Source: Anaerotruncus sp. G3(2012) (lineage in GTDB: Bacteria > Bacillota > Clostridia > Oscillospirales > Ruminococcaceae). Taken from it: a stretch of 64,000 nt of DNA. Below the pieces are notes generated by a model, which did no database searches, was not told the origin of the DNA, and saw only the letters and a program-made list of their open reading frames with translations. The position numbers were made by a program, and so were the translations under genes. Below are positions 1-7,317 of this stretch, piece after piece; the first letter of the stretch is position 1, and the number at the start of each line of letters is the position of its first letter. The stretch lies in contig NZ_KE159657.1 in the NCBI RefSeq assembly GCF_000403395.2, forward strand, positions 358,538 to 422,537. The letters are read 5' to 3'.

Positions 1-148
1 TGTACAAACAGCGCAACCAAGTTGAGAGGCTTTTTCGCCGTATCAAGCGATTTCGTCGCATTTTTACCCGCTATGACAAACTGGATATTATCTTTTTGGC
101 TTTTGTCTTTTTTGCTCTCATTGTCGATGTGCTTATGTGAACACTACC
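1..148 (+). mobile_element. 3' end of an IS5-family insertion sequence, cut by the window edge
   Basis: Positions 3 to 140 are the last 45 codons of a transposase plus TGA; YKQRNQVERLF holds the catalytic Glu of the C-terminal DDE domain. By eye all 148 bases match the end of the complete copy at 55524-56329, in the same orientation. The inward-read terminal repeat GGTAGTGTTCACA ends at 148 and is followed by TA, the expected target duplication. The rest lies outside the window. It is inserted in the recombinase gene that follows. Confidence 0.93.
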
Positions 149-149
149 T

Positions 150-676
150 AGGATTTCCGAACTCTGCGGGCTGACTGAAACCGACCTTGACTTTGAAAAC
201 CGAGTAATCAATGTAGACCACCAGCTTTTACGGAGCGCGGAAACAGGCTACTACATAGAGAAGCCCAAAACGCAAAGCGGTATCAGACAAATCCCAATGA
301 GTGAAAAAGTGTATGAAGCGTTGGGGCGCGTTTTGGAGAAACGCAAAGGAGCAAAAGCGACCATGATTGACGGTTACAGCAATTTTCTTTTCCTCAACCG
401 GGACGGTTGCCCGAAAACGAATGTGAACTATGCTACCATGTTCCGGGGGGGCTTGCAAAGAAGTACAACAAGTGCCATGAGGAAGCCTTACCCAAAGTAA
501 TGACACCCCACACCCTGCGCCATACATTCTGCACTAACTTAGCCAATGCGGGCATGAACCCGAAAGCGTTACAGTATATCATGGGACATTCCAATATCAC
601 CATGACGCTGAACTATTACGCACACGCAACTTTCGCTTCCGCAAGGGCTGAAATGGAAAGATTGATTGCAGCATAG
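150..676 (+). pseudogene. C-terminal part of a Tn916-type tyrosine recombinase, broken twice
   Basis: Integrase of a conjugative transposon. The frame opens at the insertion sequence with RISELCGLTETDLDF, the first catalytic Arg box, so the N-terminal DNA-binding domains are cut off. The His-x-x-Arg box HTLRHTFCTNLA and GHSNITMTLNYYAHA, with the nucleophilic Tyr, follow before the TAG at 674-676. The frame changes in a run of seven G at 445-451: up to MFRG the protein reads in one frame and from LAKKYNKCHEEA in another. Removing two G or adding one would restore it. Together the IS and the frameshift make this copy inactive, unless the G run is a sequencing error, in which case only the IS disrupts it. 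Similarity to Tn916 Int is judged by eye. Confidence 0.88.
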
Positions 677-904
677 CCGCAGAACAATTTACTACTTTTT
701 TACTACCGACCAGAGAGAAAACCTAAAGGTTTATGAGGGTATATGTGAACTTCTCCCTATATCTAAAATGCCGGAAAAGCCCGGAAATACAGGCTATTCC
801 GACATATAAGAATTTCTAAAGAGATAATCTGATTTTACCAATAATTTTCAATATACTACTTCACATATTTTTCACTTGACGAACAGCTTATAATATTGTA
901 CACT

Positions 905-927
905 AAAAATCATAAAAATGATTTTTT
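905..927 (+). terminator. A/T-only stem-loop followed by T run
   Basis: Nine-base arms (905-913 and 918-926) around a four-base loop, ending in TTTTTT. The stem is all A/T apart from one C-G pair, so it is a weak terminator. It could end transcripts coming from the integrase side. Confidence 0.45.
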
Positions 928-997
928 ATGGTTTTTAAGAGCCGTTTTTTGAGAGTGTTAGTTTTAAGCAACTTTTTATGGCTCTAAAGTAAGACAG

Positions 998-1249
998 CTA
1001 TTTTATCAGTCGTTTCATGGTTCAATTTTGAAATTTGCCGTTGTGGCGAAATTGGCATACGCATCAGACTTAAAATCTTGTGTGTGTTTTTAAGGACTGT
1101 TTCTGTGGATGCTGATTCTAAGCGGCTTCGCAAGGTTCTGAAAACTGAATACAAAAGTTGGTCTGCTGTTTTGCCAGTCGTTTCGCGGTCCAACTTTTGA
1201 AATTTGCCGCCGTGACGAAATCGGCACACGTAGCAGACTTAAAATCTGC
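998..1249 (+). repeat. Diverged direct repeat of tRNA-Leu leader plus tRNA 5' half
   Basis: Unit A (about 998-1079) and unit B (about 1164-1249) share TTTT-CAGTCGTTTC-GG-TCAA-TTTTGAAATTTGCCG and then the tRNA-Leu sequence as far as the anticodon arm, with scattered differences. Unit B continues into the complete tRNA, while unit A breaks off after the anticodon stem. The 85 or so bases between the units match neither. The pattern suggests an attachment-site duplication left by integration at this tRNA. Confidence 0.6.
1037..1080 (+). pseudogene. 5' half of a tRNA-Leu(TAA)
   Basis: Starts GCCGTTG, runs through a D-arm (GGCGAAATTGGCA) and an anticodon loop CTTAAAA identical to the complete gene at 1206-1292, then loses tRNA sequence. 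There is no variable arm, T-arm or CCA, so it cannot be a working tRNA. Confidence 0.7.
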
Positions 1250-1292
1250 CGGGAGCAATCCCTTACGGGTTCAAGTCCCGTCGGCGGCACCA
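1206..1292 (+). tRNA. tRNA-Leu, anticodon TAA
   Basis: Acceptor stem GCCGCCG (1206-1212) pairs with CGGCGGC (1282-1288), followed by discriminator A and an encoded CCA. The anticodon loop is CTTAAAA, giving anticodon TAA for UUA codons. The long variable arm GGGAGCAATCCC and the T-arm GGGTTCAAGTCCC are typical of class II tRNA-Leu. A decayed integrase gene starts 67 bases downstream pointing towards it, so the 3' part of this gene is the likely attachment site of the element to the right. Confidence 0.96.
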
Positions 1293-1358
1293 TTTTGGGG
1301 GCATTGGAGCACTCAGATCCGTTCTTTAGATGAGAAGGATTTGAGGCTCCTTTTCCTT

Positions 1359-2611
1359 TTATTCCGGCGATGTGGAAGGCTCCAGAGCTAAGCAGCCCGC
1401 AATCGTAGCAGCGGAAGCCTGCTTGCTGCTCATATCCAGGTGGGCATAGATATTCGCTGTGGTTGCAAAATTGCTATGCCCCAACCAAAGCTGGATCTCC
1501 TTGAGACTGATGCCATTGGCTAGCAGCGGGCTTGCACAACTATGCCTGAGATCATGGAACCGGATATAGGGCAGATCCAGCCTTTTGATTTTCTCACTGA
1601 ATCCGCGGCTTACTCTATCCGGAAAGGGAAGATTCCCCAGATCATCCACACAGATGTATTCCAAAAAAGTCAGTGTTGTACTGCTTTTTGCAAGTCTTCT
1701 GATTTCGCTTCTGTTTGTCTCGCACCCGCATCAGCATCCGTTTGACCTGGGGGATGAGTGGAAGGGAGCGGAAACTGGATTTGTTCTTTGTTCGATTCTT
1801 CAGGATCAGCTGTGTTTTTCTATCAATTTTTGCTCTGGAAACGGTGTGGCTGACTGCAATGGTGTTGTTTTTGAAATCGATCGCGCTCCACCTCGGACTC
1901 AATACCTCACTGCGGCGGGAGCCGTAGAAAGCGGCAAGCATGATAGGAAGTTCAATCGAGCTGCCTTTGAACGCCTCCAGCATGATAGCCAACTGCTGTG
2001 CATCATAATAGTTGGACACAAAGTTGCCGATTTTGGGGCGGGTGACATCTGCGGCCGGATTGTAAGGGATCAGCTTGTACTTTTTTACTGCATCGGCCAG
2101 ACTTTTTCGGATATTTGCGTGGTAGTGCAGAATTGTGTTCCCGCTGCCCCCCCTTCTGCTTTAAGCTGCTGTAAAATTCTAGGTGTTCATCGTTATTAGC
2201 TTATCCAGGGGAACCAGCCGTTCCTCAAAGTAAGGCGCTATGACGTGTACAATTACTCCATAGTAGGCAGCGTAGGTCGGTTTCCTCCCAGGTCGTGCGG
2301 TTTGCCTGAAGCCAGTATAAAATATACTGGGAAAACAGCATACTGCTCCGCAAATCCCCAGCAGCAACGACCGGCAGGTAATCCTGGTCGCTTTTACCTG
2401 CTTTTGGACGGGGCGGAAGGATCCCCTTCGTTGCCTCCCTTCTGGCCTTCTGCAGCATTTTGTTGGCCTGCGTCTTGTTCCCCTTCGCTTTAAGACCGGT
2501 GGGAAACCAAACCGGCTTTTTCTTTCCTGTTACCGAATCGGGCAAAGACAAAACCATATAGTAAAGGTCGTGCTGTGTACATAAGTGGCCTGCGACTAAC
2601 TTGTTAGCCAT
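1359..2611 (-). pseudogene. Phage/ICE-type tyrosine recombinase with several frameshifts
   Basis: Integrase that would act at the adjacent tRNA-Leu. The N-terminal part (2611 to about 2280) starts MANKLVAGHLCTQHDLYY and has the GKKKPVWFPTGLKAKGNKT style of a SAM-like arm domain. The catalytic domain has YGSRRSEVLSPRW (first Arg), FHDLRHSCASPLL (His-x-x-Arg), LGHSNFATTANIYAHLD (His and nucleophilic Tyr). The protein is spread over at least four frames, with breaks near 2280, near 2180, in a C7 run at 2147-2153 and in an A6 run at 1663-1668. Every catalytic residue is still encoded, which suggests recent decay or sequence error. Start from ATG at 2611 after AAAGGAG. Confidence 0.85.
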
Positions 2612-2659
2612 AAAATAACTCCTTTCTTTCCAGGCCGCTATGAAATTGACACTTCTATT

Positions 2660-2932
2660 TTATCGAAACGGCCCCTTGCTTTCAAGTGGAACACTCCCTT
2701 CTTTTTCCGGCATACCGCATTTTTGAAGGTACGCGATGATATGACACTTGGGGATCTTATAGGCTCTCCCAACCTTCAAATGGGCGATCTCGTTATCTCG
2801 CATGAGCTTGTAGGCGGTTTTTCTGCTGATTCCTCCCAGCATTTCACCCAGATGTGGTATATCTACCACATCTGGGTAATTAGGAAATAACAGGCGATAA
2901 GCCTCCCTGTCTTTCAAATCGCTATAAATCAT
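2660..2932 (-). CDS. Excisionase-like winged helix DNA-binding protein
   Basis: A 90-residue protein with an excisionase-family helix-turn-helix: IPHLGEMLGGISRKTAYKLM, then HLKVGRAYKIPKCHIIAYL, the usual wing and second helix. It would bind arm sites and help the integrase that lies just downstream to excise the element. ATG at 2932 follows GGAGGTGATATTCACCCT; a longer frame begins at 3019 but lacks a site this good. A 32-base perfect inverted repeat lies inside the coding region (2846-2877). It lies directly upstream of the integrase in the same direction, as in many integrated elements. Confidence 0.8.
   Translation of the reverse strand: MIYSDLKDREAYRLLFPNYPDVVDIPHLGEMLGGISRKTAYKLMRDNEIAHLKVGRAYKIPKCHIIAYLQKCGMPEKEGSVPLESKGPFR
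2846..2877. repeat. Perfect 14-bp inverted repeat inside the excisionase gene
   Basis: ACCCAGATGTGGTA, four bases TATC, then TACCACATCTGGGT. It encodes the YPDVVDIPHLGE part of the protein, so both protein and palindrome must be kept. It could be an operator for self-repression or a strand-exchange site; I have no direct evidence for either. Confidence 0.85.
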
Positions 2933-3210
2933 AGGGTGAATATCACCTCCATTTTTTTTGACATCCCTCATCGGAGCCATCCCCGTCCGGCCTGGCGTGA
3001 CCATTAGGCGGGTTGTCACTGGTCTCCTGTCCGCTCGCTGAAAAGGTCCTGGCAGACAGAAAAACCGGGTAGGTCCCGAAGCAGATGGTATTCAGCTGTC
3101 AAGGTGCAGGAGGGGAAAATTACCCTCTCGCTAAGTAATCAACCAGGTGAGCAATAAAAACTGACAGAAAAAGGGGCAGCCGAAAAAATTTTTCTCGACC
3201 GCCCCCACAC
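2933..3210. other. Intergenic region upstream of the excisionase
   Basis: No gene is seen. It carries the excisionase leader and a terminator for the sigma-like operon (3173-3206). An alternative in-frame extension of the excisionase to 3019 is possible but has no good ribosome site. Confidence 0.5.
3167..3206 (-). terminator. Terminator of the sigma-like operon
   Basis: On the minus strand GGGGC-GGTCGA-AAAAA/TTTTT-TCGGCT-GCCCC forms a long stem followed by TTTTT. It lies just past the stop of the 61-residue gene at 3211. Confidence 0.75.
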
Positions 3211-3396
3211 TCAGATGTGAAAATGCCGGATACAGGCCAGCAGGGTATCGTAAAGGTTCTGCATCAAGTCCTCGTCAAAGGTCCCCTCAATACTGCTTTC
3301 CTTGACGATCAGCCCCCGGTAGAGCTCCAGGATCACCCGGAGCGCATCTTTATCCCCCAGCTGAGCCTTCATCAAAAGCCGCTTAAAGCCTTTCAT
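3211..3396 (-). CDS. Small helix-turn-helix protein, conjugative-element type
   Basis: A 61-residue acidic protein, MKGFKRLLMKAQLGDKDALR..., resembling the short helix-turn-helix proteins that accompany a sigma-like factor in Tn916-family elements (orf8-like). The pattern of short helices around LGDKDALRVILELYRGLI looks like sigma region 1.2/2 helices. It overlaps the preceding gene by 14 bases (ATG at 3396 inside its 3' end after GGAAGGAGAGG), so the two are translated together. It probably helps control element gene expression. No stronger family assignment is possible by eye. Confidence 0.65.
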   Translation of the reverse strand: MKGFKRLLMKAQLGDKDALRVILELYRGLIVKESSIEGTFDEDLMQNLYDTLLACIRHFHI

Positions 3397-3856
3397 CCTC
3401 TCCTTCCTCCTCCATATACCTTCTCAGTTTTTTGATGGTCCTGGCGTAGCATTGCTCCACCGTGTTCGTCCTAAGCCCCAAAATGGCTGCAATTTCAGCG
3501 TGCTTCATCTTGTGGACCAGGTGCAGGTTCAGGATCTTCCGTTCCCGGTCGCTCAGCTTCAAGACGGCGATCAGCAGCTGGTCGCTGCAGATCACTTCCT
3601 CCAAGGCCCCGTCCCGAAGGATCCGTTCTACCTCGTCCTCATAAACCGCCAGGTTCTTATCCAAAGGGCCGCCCGGCATCTCCTCCTGCCGGTCCAGCAA
3701 TTCGTCCAATGATGTCACCATCCTTTGATGCTCGTAGTATTTCATCAGGTACTTACCCTTTCTGCGCCGGAGCGCAGTGAGAAAATACGCGGTAAACTGG
3801 TTGTGGAGCCGTTCGTCTTCGGCTTCTTCTGCCAGGATATTTCTGTTGTCCTCCAT
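3383..3856 (-). CDS. Sigma-70 region 4-like regulator
   Basis: A 157-residue protein ending with a clear sigma region 4: LSDRERKILNLHLVHKMKHA, then AEIAAILGLRTNTVEQCYAR, a helix-turn-helix that contacts the -35 box in true sigma factors. The N-terminal half is charged and lacks a recognisable region 2, so it is either an accessory sigma factor or a transcription activator of the Tn916 orf7 type. ATG at 3856 follows AAAGGAGTCCGGTAT. A hairpin in the leader (3868-3898) includes the first bases of that ribosome site. It is co-transcribed with the 3396-3211 gene. Confidence 0.75.
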   Translation of the reverse strand: MEDNRNILAEEAEDERLHNQFTAYFLTALRRRKGKYLMKYYEHQRMVTSLDELLDRQEEMPGGPLDKNLAVYEDEVERILRDGALEEVICSDQLLIAVLKLSDRERKILNLHLVHKMKHAEIAAILGLRTNTVEQCYARTIKKLRRYMEEEGEDERL

Positions 3857-3867
3857 ATACCGGACTC

Positions 3868-3898
3868 CTTTGCACATTTTTTGCGGGAATGTGCAAAG
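3868..3898 (-). promoter_or_regulatory. Leader hairpin masking the ribosome site of the sigma-like gene
   Basis: On the minus strand CTTTGCACATT and AATGTGCAAAG are perfect 11-base arms with a nine-base loop. The 3' arm runs into the AAAGGAG ribosome site of the gene that starts at 3856, so folding would hide part of it. Confidence 0.55.
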
Positions 3899-4015
3899 AG
3901 GGCGGGGCCCGGCTCCTGTACCCAGCTATGTTCTGTCACCTTCTTTGGACCAAGCTGGGCACAGGGTAGGATTTTTTGACGAAATCTACTGTCAAAATTT
4001 GGATATGGAGAAGCG

Positions 4016-4050
4016 AAAAAAAAGAAACCTGTCCTCTGGTGACAGGTTTC
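4016..4050 (-). terminator. Terminator after the ParM/ParR-like pair
   Basis: On the minus strand GAAACCTGTC-ACCAGAG-GACAGGTTTC followed by TTTTTTTT, directly beyond the stop at 4068. Confidence 0.88.
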
Positions 4051-4067
4051 GACAAGGAATTTTTAAT

Positions 4068-4466
4068 TTACCGGTTAATTCGAGAGCGCAGCGAGCCTAA
4101 TCCGTTCGCCAGCAGATCGCGCTCTGCTTCCGAAATTTCTACAGTCGCCGCTGGCTCCTTGACCACCGGTTGTGCCGGCATCACGGGTCCCGGAGAGGGT
4201 CTGACAGTTACCTTTTCCAGCCCATCCAGGACTCTTTTGGCCGTTTGCTCGATGATCCGGTCTGCAAGGCTTTGGAGGGACTGGTGCTCACCGGTGGAGT
4301 CCACTGGCAGCTTATTGCAGTCGATGTAATGGAGAATAGCGGTGACGATGTACTGGCTCTTGCTCTTACCCTGCTGGTTTAGGATCTCAACGGTCCGGCG
4401 GTGGCGCGGGTCAGTCTGGTTAAAGAGCAGAGTAAACCGGTAGGGATTGCCTTTTACATCCGGCAT
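4068..4466 (-). CDS. Putative ParR-like segregation adaptor
   Basis: A 132-residue protein encoded 11 bases after the ParM-like ATPase. Residues 1 to about 50 (PYRFTLLFNQTDPRHRRTVE, then LNQQGKSKSQYIVTAILHYI) look like a ribbon-helix-helix fold, as in DNA-binding ParR/StbB proteins, followed by a Pro-rich linker and an acidic C-terminal region. The order ParM then ParR, tight spacing and a shared terminator support a type II partition pair. The role is mostly inferred from position; the sequence itself only suggests a small DNA-binding domain. I did not recognise a centromere-like repeat array beside it. Confidence 0.6.
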   Translation of the reverse strand: MPDVKGNPYRFTLLFNQTDPRHRRTVEILNQQGKSKSQYIVTAILHYIDCNKLPVDSTGEHQSLQSLADRIIEQTAKRVLDGLEKVTVRPSPGPVMPAQPVVKEPAATVEISEAERDLLANGLGSLRSRINR

Positions 4467-4477
4467 GAGGCATCACC

Positions 4478-5428
4478 TCACAGCCCCAGCTGGTAAAGCC
4501 GCTGGTACCCGATGGCGTTGGATTTGATCTCCTCCACAAAGGTGCAACGCCCCAGCTTGTCCGGGCTTTCGATCAGCGGCCGGAACAGGATGGAGCCGCC
4601 GCCGACAAACACCGTATAGTAGGTCTTGAGGTCGATGCCCTGCTCCCGCAGGCGGTTGAAGAAGTCCTCCACAAACTCTCTGGCCATCTTGGTGATCTGC
4701 ATAGCCACCGGTTCCTCCAGCAGCGAATTGCCTCCCCGGAGGACGGTATCAATATCGTTTTCGTCCAAAAGGAGGTCGAAGGTGGAATTGATCCGCTTAA
4801 TGGCCAGGTTGTAGAAATTGATGGTGCCATACTCCAGGGAGTCGCAGACAGAAAGGTCCAGCATCCCGCTGCTGATCTTCAGAATGTCCGCCGTATAGCC
4901 TCCAATGTCCACCACCAGGGCCTTGGAATACCCCTGCAGCTGGAAGATCATCGGGGCAACGGCTGCATATGCCTGGGGATAGACCCGCACCTCGCTGATG
5001 AAAAGGAAAACCGGCCGGTCGTTGAACCGGAAGTCGATCTGGCTGTATTCGTGAAAATAGCTCCGGTACCGCTCCTCCTGGGTGCCAAAGTGGGCCGGAG
5101 GCAGCCCCAGGAGGAGGACGATATTGACGCACTCCTCGGTATCCAGCCCGGCATCCCGCAGCTCGCAGGCGATGCCGAACAGGCTGAGGATGAAGTACCG
5201 CTCGTCGGCGGTCTTGTCCCGCATATAGGGGACACGCTGGTCGCTGAGGGTGTAGTATTTTCCCTTATACTGGATGACATCCTTCCCAAACGGCGGGTAA
5301 CTATCGTGACAGGTCAGGCCGGCGGTGAAGATGTGGCGTGGGGTCTTGATCTGCTTGTTGCCGGTATCCACCGGGACCAGCAGGCTTTCGGTTACGGCAG
5401 TGCCGGACAGGCAGGGGCTTTGTATCAT
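4478..5428 (-). CDS. parM: ParM/Alp-type actin-like segregation ATPase
   Basis: A 316-residue actin-fold ATPase of the kind that forms filaments to separate plasmids or excised elements. Nucleotide-binding elements are visible in order: VPVDTGNKQIKTP (phosphate 1 loop, about residues 18-30), VVDIGGYTADILKI (phosphate 2, about 172-185) and VFVGGGSILFRPLI (adenosine loop, about 285). The length fits plasmid actin homologues rather than cellular MreB. ATG at 5428 follows GGAGGAGATCCC; an upstream in-frame ATG lacks a ribosome site. Its presence in an integrated element suggests the excised form replicates or must be partitioned. Subfamily is uncertain, so the gene symbol is by function. Confidence 0.8.
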   Translation of the reverse strand: MIQSPCLSGTAVTESLLVPVDTGNKQIKTPRHIFTAGLTCHDSYPPFGKDVIQYKGKYYTLSDQRVPYMRDKTADERYFILSLFGIACELRDAGLDTEECVNIVLLLGLPPAHFGTQEERYRSYFHEYSQIDFRFNDRPVFLFISEVRVYPQAYAAVAPMIFQLQGYSKALVVDIGGYTADILKISSGMLDLSVCDSLEYGTINFYNLAIKRINSTFDLLLDENDIDTVLRGGNSLLEEPVAMQITKMAREFVEDFFNRLREQGIDLKTYYTVFVGGGSILFRPLIESPDKLGRCTFVEEIKSNAIGYQRLYQLGL

Positions 5429-5540
5429 GGGATCTCCTCCTTCAGATGTTTGATGAAATCGCGTTTCTGCTTTACCCATAGGAAGAATGAGGTAAATTTG
5501 CAACAGCTTTTTGCGCTTTCTTTACGGAAAAATTGCAGCA

Positions 5541-5573
5541 AAAAGAGGAGGGTATTTTAAGACACCCTCCCCT
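5541..5573 (-). terminator. Terminator between zinc-ribbon gene and parM
   Basis: On the minus strand GAGGGTGT-CTTAAA-ATACCCTC followed by CTCTTTTT, six bases after the stop of the zinc-ribbon gene. Confidence 0.7.
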
Positions 5574-5578
5574 TCGGT

Positions 5579-5809
5579 TTATTTCTGCCGTCCCAGCAAA
5601 AGCGCGATGATCTGCTTTTCGGCCCGGCGGTGCAACCTTGCGCCGCCGGTGCCAACAAAGATCCCCTTAAAGTCTGCCAGCCGCAGCGGCCGCCCGCACC
5701 GTTGGCAAAGCTGCCGCAGGTCGGCGCAGCCTTTGCAGATGATGGTCCCTTCGGGGGCCTCGCTGAGATCCTTGCCGCAGTATTCGCAGGAAACAGCGCT
5801 TTGATCCAC
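5579..5809 (-). CDS. Zinc-ribbon protein of unknown role
   Basis: At least 76 residues from a GTG at 5809, with CEYCGKDL, CKGCADL and CQRCGRPL, so three Cys-x-x-Cys knuckles able to bind one or two zinc ions. The frame stays open upstream to the stop of the previous gene and encodes one more Cys pair (CEPIFCQKCL), but that extension has no ATG, GTG or TTG. Either translation starts at the weak GTG and loses the first knuckle, or a base is missing upstream. It is the last gene before a terminator. Function unknown. Confidence 0.5.
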   Translation of the reverse strand: MDQSAVSCEYCGKDLSEAPEGTIICKGCADLRQLCQRCGRPLRLADFKGIFVGTGGARLHRRAEKQIIALLLGRQK

Positions 5810-5890
5810 CGGTTCGATCAGTTCTGTGGATAAGCATTTTTGACAGAAGATAGGCTCACATCCTTTCGGTATGGGATAAGAATCGGTTAT

Positions 5891-6436
5891 TCAAAAATGA
5901 TGATCAAAGAAGACCAGCGCCCAATCCTGGGGCTTTTCCTGGATCTCTCTCATCGTGGATTCATCCAGCCGAGCAGTATACTTTGCGGTATCGTAGAAGC
6001 AGGAATCGTAGAAATACTCGCCATCCAGCAGCTTTGCCATCTTTTTCAGTAGAAAAGCGTGTGATATTTGCATCGGGGAACCGTCCATGGCACCTTTCTG
6101 GATGCCGGATATGATACCGCTTAACTGGTCGCCAAAGCATTTTGTCAGAGTATCCATACAGTATTCGATTTCCAGAGCCTGACTTTCCTGGATCTCCTTC
6201 AACTCCCGAAGGAGCATTCCCCCATCCTCAGAACCAAGGAGAACATTTTCGGGATATTCGCTGCGCCACCTTCCAGCGGTAGCAGTTTCCCGCCAGTCAT
6301 AGGCGGTTTCATAAAATTCCTCGGTTTCTACCTCCGCATAAAAGCGTATCCTCTCCAGATACTCCCTGCGAGATTCTCCCTCGCTTGCTGGGACATCTCC
6401 GGGTAAGTGAACCAATATCCTGTGAAGAATGTGCAT
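5891..6436 (-). CDS. Hypothetical protein of the element backbone
   Basis: A 181-residue acidic protein beginning MHILHRILVHLPGDVPASEG, with several aromatic-rich stretches (FYDSCFYDTAKY) but no motif I recognise. ATG at 6436 follows GAAGGAGGTCTACTT, a strong site, and excludes the longer frame to 6508. It lies 13 bases after the preceding gene in the same operon. No membrane segment or signal peptide is seen. Function unknown. Confidence 0.65.
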   Translation of the reverse strand: MHILHRILVHLPGDVPASEGESRREYLERIRFYAEVETEEFYETAYDWRETATAGRWRSEYPENVLLGSEDGGMLLRELKEIQESQALEIEYCMDTLTKCFGDQLSGIISGIQKGAMDGSPMQISHAFLLKKMAKLLDGEYFYDSCFYDTAKYTARLDESTMREIQEKPQDWALVFFDHHF

Positions 6437-6449
6437 AAGTAGACCTCCT

Positions 6450-6776
6450 TCAGCATCTCTTTTGCATATAGCGTTCATTCTTTTCAAAGCCGACCCATTT
6501 GGCACCATGCTTGCTGGCCCAGCAACCCCTGCAGTTTTTTAACATACTGTCTTTCTCCAGGCACCCCTCGTATCCAAAGTCTTTGGGACAATGCCCATTC
6601 ATCTGCTGGATATGCAGGTATTCCTTTTCCCCCAACTGTTCCAGCTGGTTCTTATGGGTGGCCAGCATCGCTGTTCCCCCAGCGGCATTGAGGATAAACC
6701 CATACCGTTCGGCCAACTCCATCACCTGCTGCCAATGGCGGTCCGCTTCCATATCATAAAAGTTTTGTCTATTCAC
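6450..6776 (-). CDS. Small Cys-rich hypothetical protein
   Basis: A 108-residue protein starting at a GTG (6776) with the strong site GAAGGAGGTATCCCG. The N-terminal half is helical (YDMEADRHWQQVMELAERYG), and the C-terminal half has GHCPKDFGYEGC and NCRGCWASKHGAKW, four Cys that could hold a metal. Homologues of this style occur in Clostridia conjugative elements, but I cannot name a family. Cotranscribed with its neighbours. Confidence 0.6.
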   Translation of the reverse strand: MNRQNFYDMEADRHWQQVMELAERYGFILNAAGGTAMLATHKNQLEQLGEKEYLHIQQMNGHCPKDFGYEGCLEKDSMLKNCRGCWASKHGAKWVGFEKNERYMQKRC

Positions 6777-6844
6777 CGGGATACCTCCTTCGTCATTATT
6801 GGGGGAGCCCGGCTTCCCAGGCTCCCCCAAACACTTTGCTGCCA

Positions 6845-7317
6845 TCAAGCAGCCGTAACTGCATAGTGGGACAAGGTCTGCGCTGCATCCTCATAGGCCC
6901 GGATCAGCAGCTTCTTTTGCTGCCGCCGGTCCATCCAGAGGCAGGCGGTCTGGAGTTTGCGTACCTCCTCGCTGTACCAGCCGACCACCGAGCGGATGTC
7001 CCGGAGGGGTAGGTCGCGCTCAAAGCCCTTGGCATAGAGGAGAAGGCACTCGTCACTGAGGGCAAGCAGGCTGATGCAGGAAAACCTCATCTGATAGCAG
7101 GCCAGAAGCCGGCGTATCCGTCCCATCTCTCTGGCGCTGCGAGTCCCAAGCCCCCCCTATCCGAGTACCCCGTTGTGATAACGGCGATAAACTCGGAAGG
7201 CATCTTCTGCTCCGCCGCCTTTTTCAGCTGCGCCCGCTGGAAGGGATCTAACCATCCTGGCAGGGCACTCCTTACGGTGAGAAAATGACTCTCTGTCAGA
7301 TCACGAAATAAGCGCAC
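6845..7317 (-). pseudogene. Hypothetical protein, frameshifted in a C7 run
   Basis: Two overlapping frames make one plausible 157-residue protein. The first (GTG at 7317 after GGAGGGAGAAGTAG) gives a domain with LTESHFLTVRSALPGWLDPF; the second carries LLALSDECLLLYAKGFERDL and DRRQQKKLLIRAYEDAAQTL. They join at a run of seven C (7151-7157 on the plus strand): with eight bases the reading is continuous as DRGGLGTRSAREMGRIRRLL. The start overlaps the stop of the preceding gene by 17 bases. Function unknown. Either a real one-base loss or a sequence error. Confidence 0.55.

Larger units (their letters stand above)
677..1205. other. AT-rich non-coding stretch between integrase remnant and tRNA-Leu
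   Basis: I see no gene here. Its base composition is much more AT-rich than the flanks. It holds a terminator-like hairpin (905-927), a half tRNA-Leu (1037-1080) and the first unit of a diverged direct repeat. The outer end of the Tn916-like element should lie within it, because that end is normally a few hundred bases past the integrase stop, but I cannot place the terminus. Confidence 0.6.

Noticed and set aside
4468-5560. parC-type centromere array beside parM/parR
   Set aside because: No clear set of direct repeats before parM or after parR.
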